56,827 nt of DNA from Cohnella kolymensis. Its GTDB lineage: Bacteria; Bacillota; Bacilli; Paenibacillales; Paenibacillaceae. Below the pieces are notes generated by a model. The model was not told where the DNA came from. It ran no database searches and saw only the letters and a list, made by a program, of their open reading frames with translations. Below, in pieces: positions 1 through 8,366 of this stretch. The position numbers were made by a program, and so were the translations under genes. Within the stretch, counting starts at the first letter, position 1; each line of letters begins with the position of its first letter. The stretch covers positions 1-56,827 of the forward strand of contig NZ_JXAL01000005.1 in assembly GCF_000829465.1 (NCBI RefSeq). Direction: 5' to 3'.

Positions 1-165
1 GTCGAGGCTGTAAGGCGGCTGAACCGCCTTACAGAGAAAATCCGCTCCCGAGGCGAGTTGTAAGGCGGCTGAACCGCCTTACAGAGAAAATCCGCTCCCG
101 AGTCAAGCTGTAAGGCGGCTGAACCGCCTTACAGAGAAAAATCCACTCCCGAGCTCAGCGTAAAT
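1..165. repeat. Tandem ~50-bp hairpin repeats, locus 1
   Basis: Three full units and a degenerate fourth follow each other at a 50-base period, with unit landmarks at 8, 58 and 108. Each unit carries a near-perfect inverted repeat, TGTAAGGCGG - CTGAA - CCGCCTTACA, followed by a conserved spacer ending in CTCCCGAG. The array runs off the left edge of the window. Related arrays lie at about 10009-10250 and 56747-56827. No open reading frame or T-run suggests a coding or simple terminator role. Confidence 0.85.
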
Positions 166-226
166 CGACAAACCGGCCTTACAGAAAACGCCGCAAGCTA
201 AGTAAATAGCATGCGGCGTTTGAATT

Positions 227-478
227 TTATTCGACCAAATCGTCTATCTCCGTCAAATTAAAAGTATAAACTTGCTTCTCGTCTACATGATACACGCTGA
301 GCAATTCGAGATCGGCGTCGTAATTCAGCAATCTGCAAGGGATATTCAATTTGATGCCTCGACCTTTGTTTACGCTTAAACGAATGAGCTGTTTACTAAT
401 AATATACGCGTTAAAGCGGTTCTCAAGAGAGCTCGATTCCGATGACGTCTGGCCGCCGGTTGTATTCAACCTTTTCAT
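227..478 (-). CDS. Hypothetical protein, 83 aa
   Basis: The family is not recognised. The frame can be extended to an ATG at 493, but that ATG lies inside the ribosome site GGAGG, which is followed seven bases later by ATG at 478 (MKRLNTTGG). I therefore start at 478. The protein is small and soluble-looking, with a Ser/Thr-rich N-terminus, a basic middle and an acidic end (EIDDLVE). It has no signal peptide or membrane segment. It is divergent from yunC and shares the 479-648 region with it. The good ribosome site supports a real gene; the function is unknown. Confidence 0.6.
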   Translation of the reverse strand: MKRLNTTGGQTSSESSSLENRFNAYIISKQLIRLSVNKGRGIKLNIPCRLLNYDADLELLSVYHVDEKQVYTFNLTEIDDLVE

Positions 479-648
479 GCAACAAGCCTCCATAATAACA
501 TGATCCTAATCGTGATGATTGCAATAATATATGCTTGCAGCCCAATGTGCCGCTATCAGGCAAAAAGCCCTGAAGATTAATGGATATGGAGCATATCTTA
601 TATCGCAAGATACCTGCGCCGAGCAGAGCGGTTAAGGAGGTGGTAAGC

Positions 649-963
649 ATGGTAAGCGTTATTCCGCTTCAAATCGAAGGCCGTACTGCAATCGGTGTCG
701 AAGTTCTTCTGCCGAAAACCACACTATTAGCCATTACAGCGGGTGAAGGCTATATCATGTGCGGCGCATTGGATGTACAGTTGCTTAATGAACGGCTTAA
801 GGACCGTGAAATTATAGCAGGCCGCGCAGTAGGGGTGCGCACTATCGAGCAATTGCTGAATGCGCCGTTGGAATCCGTCACCGATGCCGCACGAGCCTTA
901 GGAATAGCTGCAGGCATGAGCGGAAGAGAAGCCATCCTCATCATGGCGGAGACGGCTTCTTAA
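649..963 (+). CDS. yunC: YunC-like DUF1805 family protein
   Basis: This 104-aa soluble protein matches the DUF1805/YunC family from memory. It has a compact alpha/beta layout with the glycine-rich stretch AGEGYIMCGALD near residues 28-39 and a C-terminal half of GRAVGVRTIEQLL and alanine-rich helices. The start at 649 is set by AAGGAGG eight bases upstream; an ATG at 580 in the same frame lacks a ribosome site. The biochemical role of the family is not established. In Bacillus subtilis yunC lies next to yunD; here the yunD-like gene is about 30 kb away at 30269. It converges on mtnA with an 17-base gap. Confidence 0.8.
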   Translation: MVSVIPLQIEGRTAIGVEVLLPKTTLLAITAGEGYIMCGALDVQLLNERLKDREIIAGRAVGVRTIEQLLNAPLESVTDAARALGIAAGMSGREAILIMAETAS

Positions 964-980
964 TCGGACAAACAGCTTTA

Positions 981-2051
981 TTATTTAAATAATTGCTTAA
1001 GTTTTTCGGCGTAAGGACCCTTAACGATACCCTTTTCTGTAATGATGGCTGTAACGAGCTCATTGGGCGTGATATCGAATGCCGGATTGTAAATGGAAAC
1101 CCCTAAAGGTGCGGTTCGTTTACCGAATCCAAGGGCGATTTCATCCGGATGCCTTTCTTCTATCGGAATGTCGGCGCCCGTGGGCGTCGACAAGTCGATC
1201 GTTGAAAGCGGACAAGCCACATAAAAAGGGATATTGTGCGCTTTAGCCAAAACCGCGACACTGTAGGTTCCGATTTTATTAGCGACGTCACCGTTAGCGG
1301 CCACGCGATCGGTACCGACGATCACAGCCTGTACCCATCCTTTGGACATGACATGACCGGCCATACTGTCGGTGATCAAAGTAACATCTACCCCCGCCTG
1401 ATACAGTTCAAAAGCTGTTAACCGAGCGCCTTGCAGCACGGGCCTGGTTTCATCCGCGAATACTTTCAGCTGTATGCCTTGTTCCAGCGCCAAATAGAAG
1501 GGGGCAAGCGCTGTACCGTATTTCGCCGTTGCTAAGCCTCCGGCATTACAGTGAGTCAGAACGCCCATACCGTCAGAGAACAGTGTCAATGCATGTTCGC
1601 CGATTAAACGGTTTGTTTGCTCATCCTCAGCGTGAATCTGCTTTGCTTCCTCGAGCAATGCTTGAACGATCTCCTCTGCAGTCAAGCCAGCTTCCGCGAA
1701 TGATTGGGCTCGTGCTTTCATACGGTCAAGCGCCCAGAATAAGTTGACGGCTGTAGGTCTGGAAGTAGCCAAATATTCAGCGTGGCTGACGACTTTCTCA
1801 GCGAGCTGCTCCACGTTTCCCTGAAATCCGAGAATGCCAAGCACAACACCGTAGGCTGCTGCAATTCCAATGGCAGGGGCTCCGCGAACTTTAAGCTCCC
1901 GAATCGCTTCCCATACTTCCGCCGGTGTGGTAAGCCGCAGGTATACGGTTTCCTCCGGCAGCAACCTCTGGTCAAGCAAAGATAAATAATCTTCCGACCA
2001 TCTGAGCGATTGCAGGACTTCAGATTTATTAGTACCTTGTTCTGTGCTCAT
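981..2051 (-). CDS. mtnA: S-methyl-5-thioribose-1-phosphate isomerase
   Basis: MtnA converts methylthioribose-1-phosphate to methylthioribulose-1-phosphate in cytosolic methionine salvage. The 356-aa protein carries the family signatures: [13 protein letters not shown] near residue 55, the catalytic-cysteine region [16 protein letters not shown] near 165, and the aspartate motif [19 protein letters not shown] near 245. Start 2051 has AAAGGAG seven bases upstream; the frame extends to 2111, but only by overlapping mtnK. It follows mtnK by 28 bases on the same strand, so the two form an operon for consecutive steps. It ends convergent with yunC. Confidence 0.95.
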   Translation of the reverse strand: MSTEQGTNKSEVLQSLRWSEDYLSLLDQRLLPEETVYLRLTTPAEVWEAIRELKVRGAPAIGIAAAYGVVLGILGFQGNVEQLAEKVVSHAEYLATSRPTAVNLFWALDRMKARAQSFAEAGLTAEEIVQALLEEAKQIHAEDEQTNRLIGEHALTLFSDGMGVLTHCNAGGLATAKYGTALAPFYLALEQGIQLKVFADETRPVLQGARLTAFELYQAGVDVTLITDSMAGHVMSKGWVQAVIVGTDRVAANGDVANKIGTYSVAVLAKAHNIPFYVACPLSTIDLSTPTGADIPIEERHPDEIALGFGKRTAPLGVSIYNPAFDITPNELVTAIITEKGIVKGPYAEKLKQLFK

Positions 2052-2079
2052 GCTGAGGCTCCTTTCAATCCGCCCACAA

Positions 2080-3288
2080 TCAAGCCAAGACAGCGGATTC
2101 GGCAATATCAATCATTTCCTGAATGGACATAGCTTTCCGGTTGCTCATCATCAGAGTTTTGCCGATAGACAACGCCATCCGCTGCGCTTTTTTACGCACC
2201 TCTGGATCTGGTATTTTATCGATATCGGCAACATGAGCCAATCCGACGATACGTCTTATCATTTTGGCACCTGTGAAACCGAATGTGTCTTGCAGCAAGC
2301 GATGAATATAAATATCTTGATAGCCGGGCGTCTTCGACATTCTATCGACGCCATGCTCATTCCATAGTGTACGGAATTTCCGTTCGAACGAAGTCCAAAT
2401 GTCATGTACCGATTGTATGAGATAATTTCTGCGTTCTTTACGGGCGGCGGCATCTTCTGACCAGTGCTCTTGCGCGGCATAATTAAGCAGCAGGTTGGCA
2501 AGAACGGCGCCGATATCAAAGCCCATCGGGCCATAATAAGCGAATTCGGGGTCAATGACTTTGGTCGATTCCGGCGTAATGAAGATACTTCCTGTATGCA
2601 AGTCCCCATGCAGCAACGCTTGTGCTTGGGTTAGAAACTTTTCTCTCAGAAGAGCTGCTTCCAAATGAAGCTCAGTATCCTTCCAAAGCTGTGCGGCATC
2701 TTCACGAAGATGTTCATCAAAGCTGTTATTCGGCGAATCGATGTAAGGATCGTCAAAGATCAAATCCTCAGTGATTTTGCATAGCTCCGGATTGGAGAAA
2801 GAACGCACAAGTCCTTTCTTTTCTTGTTGATTCATACCCAAATCCGACGTGAAGAACAATGTGCGGGCCATAAATTCCGAAATATCTTCCACGAACTTCG
2901 GATAGATCCCGCCTTCCATGAGTCCTCGGCGCATGATGACGTGATCGCTGAGGTCTTCCATCACGGTCAACGCAAGATCATTGTCGGTCTTATACACTTG
3001 CGGGACAAGCCCTGGAGCCAGCTTCCCTTGTATAATCAAAGATTCGCTTTCGATCCGTGCCCGATCCAAGGTGAGCGGCCAAGATTCGCCGACGACTTTG
3101 GCATAAGGCAAAGCTTGCTTAATAATAACCCCGGCTCCTGTGGCCGGCTGGGTAACGCGAAAAACTAGATTTAAATTGCCGTCTCCGATCTCGCGGCACG
3201 CCAAAGGATCTTCGGTTGTAAAAACGTCCTTAATTGACTTGGCGAGCTCGACGGCTTCTGTCTCTGATAAAGGATGATAATGACTCAA
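2080..3288 (-). CDS. mtnK: S-methyl-5-thioribose kinase
   Basis: MtnK phosphorylates methylthioribose, feeding MtnA. The 402-aa protein shows the choline-kinase-like fold: nucleotide-binding [20 protein letters not shown] near residue 45, the catalytic loop [12 protein letters not shown] near 230, and the metal-binding [15 protein letters not shown] near 250. The length fits the family (about 400). The frame is open to 3405, but homology begins only near the TTG at 3288 ([16 protein letters not shown]), which has GGAGG ten bases upstream, so TTG is the preferred start. In Bacillus this operon is controlled by a SAM riboswitch, but none is recognisable in the 100-base leader here. Confidence 0.92.
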   Translation of the reverse strand: MSHYHPLSETEAVELAKSIKDVFTTEDPLACREIGDGNLNLVFRVTQPATGAGVIIKQALPYAKVVGESWPLTLDRARIESESLIIQGKLAPGLVPQVYKTDNDLALTVMEDLSDHVIMRRGLMEGGIYPKFVEDISEFMARTLFFTSDLGMNQQEKKGLVRSFSNPELCKITEDLIFDDPYIDSPNNSFDEHLREDAAQLWKDTELHLEAALLREKFLTQAQALLHGDLHTGSIFITPESTKVIDPEFAYYGPMGFDIGAVLANLLLNYAAQEHWSEDAAARKERRNYLIQSVHDIWTSFERKFRTLWNEHGVDRMSKTPGYQDIYIHRLLQDTFGFTGAKMIRRIVGLAHVADIDKIPDPEVRKKAQRMALSIGKTLMMSNRKAMSIQEMIDIAESAVLA

Positions 3289-3388
3289 AGCTGATCTACC
3301 TCCAGTAGAGGGTATATGACTTCTCCCGTTTGGGGCGGGGTATCTTTCGATAGTATAAAGCAATTCAACTAGAGATAAAAGTAGTACA

Positions 3389-3422
3389 AAAACCCTGCTT
3401 TCCATGTTGGAAAGCAGGGTTT
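3389..3422 (-). terminator. Terminator of the LacI-type regulator gene
   Basis: A 13-bp perfect stem (AACCCTGCTTTCC at 3391-3403 with GGAAAGCAGGGTT at 3409-3421) is followed by a T-run only when read on the minus strand. It lies just past the stop of the regulator at 3435 and separates it from mtnK downstream. Confidence 0.85.
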
Positions 3423-3434
3423 AAGAAGGATCTC

Positions 3435-4460
3435 TTATCGTATAGATACGCTGCGCAATGAGGACTCCCGTACGACAAGCCGATGGGGGATGATTTGCCG
3501 GGATGTAATGTCTTCCTGTTGGATCATCCGAAGTACCATTTGGGATGCCGTATACCCCAGTTGGTAGGTTCCGACATCGACACTGGAAATCGGAGGCATG
3601 GTCAGTTCCGAGAGTGCGATATTGTTAAAGCTGACAATGGCGACATCGTGCGGAATGCGATAGCCAAGCTCGGCCAACCCTTTGAGTACCCCGAATGCCA
3701 CTACATCATCGATTACAACCAAGGCTGTCGGCGGTTCGGGCTGCGACATAATGGATGCCATTGCTCGATAACCGCTCTCCAGCAGAAATTCCCCTTCAAC
3801 AACCCATCCTGTTTTAAAAGGAAGCCCAGCTTCGGACAGCGCCTTGGTATAACCCGCCATCCTGTCTTGCGTCATCGCCAGACTTGCCGGACCGCTGACG
3901 AAGCCGATTCGTTTCTGGCCTTGGGCAATGAGATGATTGGTTGCGTCATAAGCGGCTTGAATATTGTCATTATCCACGGATGGGACGTTTTTATAATCCA
4001 GGCTTCGGCCGATCAACACAAACGGCATTTTTTCTTCACGCAGAAAATGAATGACCGGGTCGGATGAACGAGAGTACAGAAGCAGTAACCCATCAACGCG
4101 CCCGCCGCGTACAAGCCGCTTCACGGTATCCAATTCTTCCCGCTCATTGCTTCCTCCTGCCATCAGCAGGTCATACCCGGCCCGCGTGAGTTGGGCAAGC
4201 ACTCCTCTTATCAATTCATAAAAGAAGAAGTTAAGCAGCAGTTCCTCCGCAGGTCGAGGCAGGATAACGCCGATCGTCCGGGTTGTTTTGGAAACGAGAC
4301 TCTTGGCCATCATGTTCGGATGATAACCGAGCTCTTCCATTACTTCACGTACCCGTCGACTCGTTTCAGCGCTGATACGGGGGTGTTCCGCAATAACTCT
4401 AGATACAGTGGAGGGTGAAACTCCGGCTTTTTTGGCTACATCTTTAATGGTTACCGACAT
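3435..4460 (-). CDS. LacI-family transcriptional regulator (MalR-like)
   Basis: This 341-aa protein is a LacI/GalR-type repressor. An N-terminal helix-turn-helix (IKDVAKKAGVSPSTVSRVI, residues 4-22) and hinge helix (PNMMAKSLVSK) are followed by a periplasmic-binding-protein-like sugar-sensing core starting at TRTIGVILPR. It is divergent from malE. The intervening region holds a 26-bp near-perfect palindrome with a central CAAACGTTTG, the usual style of LacI-family operator. I infer that it controls the maltodextrin genes and perhaps itself. The specific ligand cannot be read from sequence; a maltose-type sugar is the inference from context. Confidence 0.88.
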   Translation of the reverse strand: MSVTIKDVAKKAGVSPSTVSRVIAEHPRISAETSRRVREVMEELGYHPNMMAKSLVSKTTRTIGVILPRPAEELLLNFFFYELIRGVLAQLTRAGYDLLMAGGSNEREELDTVKRLVRGGRVDGLLLLYSRSSDPVIHFLREEKMPFVLIGRSLDYKNVPSVDNDNIQAAYDATNHLIAQGQKRIGFVSGPASLAMTQDRMAGYTKALSEAGLPFKTGWVVEGEFLLESGYRAMASIMSQPEPPTALVVIDDVVAFGVLKGLAELGYRIPHDVAIVSFNNIALSELTMPPISSVDVGTYQLGYTASQMVLRMIQQEDITSRQIIPHRLVVRESSLRSVSIR

Positions 4461-4610
4461 AGGGATATATCGTTCCTTTCATGAATTCGGTTTCATTGTG
4501 CCACACATGGCACTTCGTAACAAGCGAAGCGATTATTTGAAAATGGAAGCAATTTGAAGATAAAACCAAATACTTTCGGAAAAATAAGCAGATATCGATT
4601 GTGCAAACGA

Positions 4611-4638
4611 TTTACTTATTGTTCAAATGGAGTATCAT
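4611..4638 (+). promoter_or_regulatory. Candidate SigA promoter for the maltodextrin operon
   Basis: TTTACT (4611-4616), a 16-base spacer and TATCAT (4633-4638) give 4/6 and 5/6 matches to the vegetative consensus. It sits upstream of the cre-like and operator elements in the 381-base gap between the regulator and malE. This was assigned by eye only. Confidence 0.4.
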
Positions 4639-4649
4639 GGAAATAGGTT

Positions 4650-4673
4650 AAAAAGCGCTTACAAACGTTTAAG
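4650..4673. promoter_or_regulatory. cre-like site overlapping a LacI-type half operator
   Basis: AAAAAGCGCTTACA (4650-4663) differs from the CcpA cre pattern TGWAARCGYTWNCW mainly at the leading TG. It overlaps CTTACAAACGTTTAAG (4658-4673), which is 14/16 palindromic and shares the ACAAACGTTT core with the stronger operator downstream. Catabolite repression together with specific repression would be normal for such a locus. Another partial match, GTGCAAACGATT, lies at 4601-4612. Confidence 0.5.
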
Positions 4674-4721
4674 AAGTTCGTATTTACCGGGACAACAGCA
4701 ATATGTATGCCGATTTATGAA

Positions 4722-4747
4722 ATGTTGTACAAACGTTTGCACAACAT
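4722..4747. promoter_or_regulatory. LacI-type operator palindrome upstream of malE
   Basis: The 13-base half sites ATGTTGTACAAAC and GTTTGCACAACAT form an inverted repeat with a single mismatch, centred on the CpG typical of LacI/GalR operators. It lies about 95 bases upstream of the malE start, downstream of the candidate promoter, where a bound repressor could block elongation. The adjacent divergent LacI-type gene is the obvious candidate binder (inference). Confidence 0.7.
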
Positions 4748-4841
4748 TTTGCCGCAGTGTGTTAAACCGGTAAATGTTGCATTTCGAATCATTGTGGCGC
4801 CTTTAAAACTATTTACTTTCAGAGAGGGGTTCTTAAGTTTC

Positions 4842-6163
4842 ATGCAAAAATCTAAATTTCTAATGTTGTCACTAGTGGTAGCACTGGTATTCGTTTTGTC
4901 TGCTTGCGGCAGCAAAGGTAACAACGAATCCTCCCCAAGCGCAAGCGCTCCTGCTGCCGAAAGTCCGTCTGCTTCTGCATCGGCATCTGCTTCTGCGCCG
5001 GCGGAAGAAGAATTTAAGCCTGAAGATGGCGCTAAGTTGGTTGTATGGTACTCCGCAAGCGAGAAAGCGCTGATTGACGAAGCTGCAAAAGTCATGAAAG
5101 AAAAATATGGCGTTGACGTTGAGTACCAAGATGTCGGTCCTGACAAATCAATCGAGAAAATGATCACCGACGGTCCGGCAGGTGTTGGAGCGGACGTATT
5201 CCTAGCGGTTCATGACCGTCTCGGTGCAGCTGTTCAAGCCGGTGTCGTTCTTCCGAACGATATTCATGAAGAAGAAACGAGAGCCAACAACTCCGACAAG
5301 GCGGTCGAGGCTTGGACGATGGACGGTATGATGTACGGTTACCCTCTGTCTGTAGAAACAACCGCGGTATTTTACAATAAAGACTTGATCCCGGAAGCTC
5401 CGAAAACATGGGATGATGTGATCAAGTTTGCCAAAACGTTCAACGACACAAAAGCTAAAAAATATGCTTATATGTGGGAAGTCGGCAACGGTTACTGGAG
5501 CTGGGGCTTCTTCGGCGGATACGACGCATACGTATTCGGCAAAGACGGAACGGACGGAACAGATATCGGCCTGAATAGCGCAGGAGGCGTTGAAGCGGCG
5601 AAGTTCTTCCAAAGCCTGAAAGACATCCTTCCGATCAAAGCGGCCGACATCAAATCCGACATCAAAACCAGCCTCTTCAACGAAAGCAAGCTGGCCATGA
5701 ACGTCAGTGGACCTTGGCAGACGGGCGAATTCAAGAAAAGTGTGAAAAACCTCGGCGTAGCTGAGTATCCGGCTCTGCCGAACGGAAAGCCGATGATGCC
5801 GTTCTCCGGTGTTAAAGGTTTCATGATTAACGCGAATTCTAAATTTCCAAACGCTGCAAAGCTGTTCGCTCAAATCGCTTCTTCCGAAGAGCTCCAAATG
5901 AAAAACTTCGAATTGTTCGGAAGCCTGCCTTCCAACAAAAAATGTAGCTGCCAGCGAAAAAAGTCAGCACAGATCCTTTTGCCAGCGTATTCCTGAAACA
6001 GTTTGACAACTCGACTCCGATGCCTAAGATCGCTGAAATGAACTCTTTCTGGGGTACACACGAAGCGGCGCTGTCTTCCCTCTGGAACGACAAAGCCGAT
6101 GCTCAGAAAACAATGGACGATTGGGCTAAGAAAATGAAAGACTCCATCGCAACAGCGAAATAA
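4842..6163 (+). CDS. malE: Maltodextrin-type ABC transporter substrate-binding lipoprotein (frameshifted)
   Basis: This is an extracellular sugar-binding lipoprotein of an importer. ATG 4842 (MQKSKFLMLSLVV) gives a signal peptide with lipobox LSAC, then a Ser/Ala/Pro linker and a CUT1-type solute-binding fold (KLVVWYSASEKALIDEA, ADVFLAVHDRLGAAVQAG). The frame breaks near 5937-5962. Removing one A from each of two A6 runs (5937-5942 and 5957-5962) restores reading through VAASEKVSTDPFASVF to the TAA at 6163, about 439 aa, the family length. As written, translation stops at 5996, losing the C-terminal helices. A read error is more likely than true decay. The upstream in-frame ATG at 4707 has no signal-peptide logic. 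Confidence 0.85.
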
Positions 6164-6187
6164 TTAATATTTTTATACCAAAAGATA

Positions 6188-6219
6188 TACCATTCACCCG
6201 CCGGCTAACGGCGGGTGTA
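6188..6219 (+). promoter_or_regulatory. Intercistronic hairpin between malE and malF
   Basis: CACCCGCCG (6195-6203) pairs perfectly with CGGCGGGTG (6209-6217), and flanking CCATT/AATGG extend the stem around one bulge. There is no T-run, so it is more likely an mRNA-stability or partial-attenuation element favouring malE over the permease genes, as in many binding-protein operons (inference). Confidence 0.5.
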
Positions 6220-6246
6220 ATGGCTTAAGGAAGGAGAAGGATCAGC

Positions 6247-7539
6247 TTGAAGCGACATGCAGCCGTGGCGGGGTGGCTTTCGGCATTGTGTATGGGATTA
6301 GGGCAGTGGTATAACCGGCAGTATGCCAAGGGAGCACTGTTCCTTCTTATCCATGCGGCCGGAATTTACCTGATGACAACAACACTGATCCCCCATCTGA
6401 AAGGTCTTGTTACCCTGGGGGACAAAGGCCAGCATTTGGAAAAAGTAGGCAAGGTATTCAAGAACGTTCCGGGAGACCATTCCGTCTTCATGATGATTTA
6501 CGGGGTTCTCGCCGCGCTTCTCCTTATTTTCTACGTATTTCTCTATGTTCGGAATATCCGCGATGCCATTCAGGTGGGCCGAAGACGGGAGCAAGGCAGG
6601 GATCCGCAGAGCTTGGGAAACAGTTTGTTTCCTTGGATGCTCTTGGCGTTTCCGATCATCGGCGTGTTGTTCTTCACGATCATGCCGATCGTGTTTACCT
6701 CTCTGATCGCCTTTACCAACTATGCATCGCCGAATCATATACCTCCCAAGAATTTAGTGGATTGGGTCGGACTTGCAACCTTCGATAAACTTTTTAACCT
6801 GAACGTTTGGAGCAATACGTTTGGCGGAGTTCTGACCTGGACGGTGATTTGGGCCATCACGGCAACGCTGACCTGCTACTTCGGAGGCATACTTGTCGCA
6901 CTTCTCATTAATCAGCAGGGGATCAAATTCAAAGGTTTATGGAGAATGCTGTTTATCGTCCCGTATGCCATTCCCCAATTCGTTTCTTTATTGATCTTGA
7001 GAAACATGCTTAATGAGAAATTCGGTCCAATCAATCAATATTTCCGCGTTTTCGGTCTTGAAGGTCTTCCGTGGCTGAACGATCCTTTCTGGGCGAAAGT
7101 ATCGGTTATCGTTGTCAATATGTGGCTCGGGATTCCGGTCACGATGGTATTGGTCATGGGCATTCTGACGACCATACCGAAGGACTTGTATGAAGCGGCT
7201 GAAGTGGACGGAGCATCCTCTTGGATGAAATTTCGCAACATTACGATGCCGTTCGTACTGTTTTCCACCGCTCCGATATTAATTACGCAGTTCGCAGGCA
7301 ACATCAACAACTTTAACGTCATATTCCTGCTGACCGGCGGGAATCCCGCCACGATGGCTTACAACAACGCGGGAGAAACGGATCTCCTTGTAACCTGGCT
7401 GTACAAGCTGACTCTTGACTTCAATCAATACAATATCGCGGCCGCTGTGTCGATTCTCATTTTCTTGTTTATCGCCACTCTCTCCATTCTGGTTTATACG
7501 AGAACAAGATCTTTCCGGGAGGAGGACATGATCCAATGA
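6247..7539 (+). CDS. malF: Sugar ABC transporter permease, MalF-like
   Basis: This 430-aa integral membrane protein is the first permease of the importer. A short cytosolic start is followed by two membrane segments (ALFLLIHAAGIYLM, MMIYGVLAALLLIFYVFLYV), a basic loop and the six-segment permease core from about residue 130. The ATPase-coupling EAA loop is EAAEVDGASSWMKFRNITMP (residues 318-337). It starts at TTG 6247 behind GGAGAAGG. It overlaps malG by four bases (ATGA). No ATPase gene is nearby, so a shared MsmX-type ATPase from elsewhere is likely. Confidence 0.88.
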   Translation: MKRHAAVAGWLSALCMGLGQWYNRQYAKGALFLLIHAAGIYLMTTTLIPHLKGLVTLGDKGQHLEKVGKVFKNVPGDHSVFMMIYGVLAALLLIFYVFLYVRNIRDAIQVGRRREQGRDPQSLGNSLFPWMLLAFPIIGVLFFTIMPIVFTSLIAFTNYASPNHIPPKNLVDWVGLATFDKLFNLNVWSNTFGGVLTWTVIWAITATLTCYFGGILVALLINQQGIKFKGLWRMLFIVPYAIPQFVSLLILRNMLNEKFGPINQYFRVFGLEGLPWLNDPFWAKVSVIVVNMWLGIPVTMVLVMGILTTIPKDLYEAAEVDGASSWMKFRNITMPFVLFSTAPILITQFAGNINNFNVIFLLTGGNPATMAYNNAGETDLLVTWLYKLTLDFNQYNIAAAVSILIFLFIATLSILVYTRTRSFREEDMIQ

Positions 7540-8366
7540 AACCGCGTTTGGTATTCAGTTATCTGCTGTTGATCTTGATCGCATTGGCTTGTTTTTATCC
7601 TGCCATATGGACGGTTCTGTCTTCTTTCCGGGAGGGCAACTCCCTTTTCAGCGATACTTTCATCCCGAAGAAATGGACGCTTGAGCATTACCATGATCTG
7701 TTTGTTGTCAGGAGCGACAGAGCAATCCCTTATGCCACGTGGTATTTGAACACCTTGAAGGTTGCGACGGCCAGCATGGTGCTGGGAACGCTGCTCCAGT
7801 TGTTGACGGCTTATGCGTTTTCCCGTTTCCGTTTCAAGGGTCGCAAAACTTTGATGACATTTGTTCTGATTCTGGGTATGTTCCCGGGTTTTCTGAGCAT
7901 CATGGCGATTTTCGTTATCCTTAATACGCTGAATTTGCTCGATACCCACTGGGCGCTTATTCTGGTTTATTCCGCAGGAGCAGCGTTGTTCATGTTCGTG
8001 GCAAAAGGTTTCTTCGATACGATTCCGCGAAGCCTGGAAGAGGCGGCACGAATCGATGGAGCAAGCCATATGACGATTTTCACCCGAATTATCCTGCCGT
8101 TGTCGAGACCGATTATTACTTATATCTCGCTTACGACTTTCGCAGGCGCGTGGGTGGACTTTATTTTCGCCAGATCGATTCTTAGAACCCCGGATCAGTG
8201 GACGTTGGCAGTGGGCTTATGGAATATCATCGATGCCTACAACAGCACGGAATTCACCTTATTTGCTGCAGGGTGTGTACTTGTCGCAATCCCGATTACA
8301 ATATTGTTTATGTACACGCAGCGTTTCCTGGTTGACGGATTAACAGCAGGTGCGTCCAAAGGATGA
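7536..8366 (+). CDS. malG: Sugar ABC transporter permease, MalG-like
   Basis: This is the second permease of the maltodextrin importer, 276 aa, with six predicted membrane spans beginning YLLLILIALACFYPAIWTVL. The coupling loop EAARIDGASHMTIFTRIILP lies near residues 168-187. It overlaps malF and the amylase gene by four bases at each end, so malF-malG-amylase are translationally coupled. It would pair with MalF to form the channel that accepts sugar from the lipoprotein MalE. Confidence 0.9.
   Translation: MKPRLVFSYLLLILIALACFYPAIWTVLSSFREGNSLFSDTFIPKKWTLEHYHDLFVVRSDRAIPYATWYLNTLKVATASMVLGTLLQLLTAYAFSRFRFKGRKTLMTFVLILGMFPGFLSIMAIFVILNTLNLLDTHWALILVYSAGAALFMFVAKGFFDTIPRSLEEAARIDGASHMTIFTRIILPLSRPIITYISLTTFAGAWVDFIFARSILRTPDQWTLAVGLWNIIDAYNSTEFTLFAAGCVLVAIPITILFMYTQRFLVDGLTAGASKG

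Noticed and set aside
1..165. CRISPR array
   Set aside because: The units are near-identical throughout, with no unique spacers and no cas genes; each unit is itself a hairpin.
3289..3390. SAM riboswitch or T-box in the mtnK leader
   Set aside because: Expected from Bacillus, but the leader is only about 100 bases and shows no recognisable S-box core or T-box sequence; the only hairpin nearby belongs to the upstream regulator gene.
4707..4841. Longer N-terminus for malE
   Set aside because: It would place 45 residues before the signal peptide and cover the operator; ATG 4842 gives a normal lipoprotein signal.
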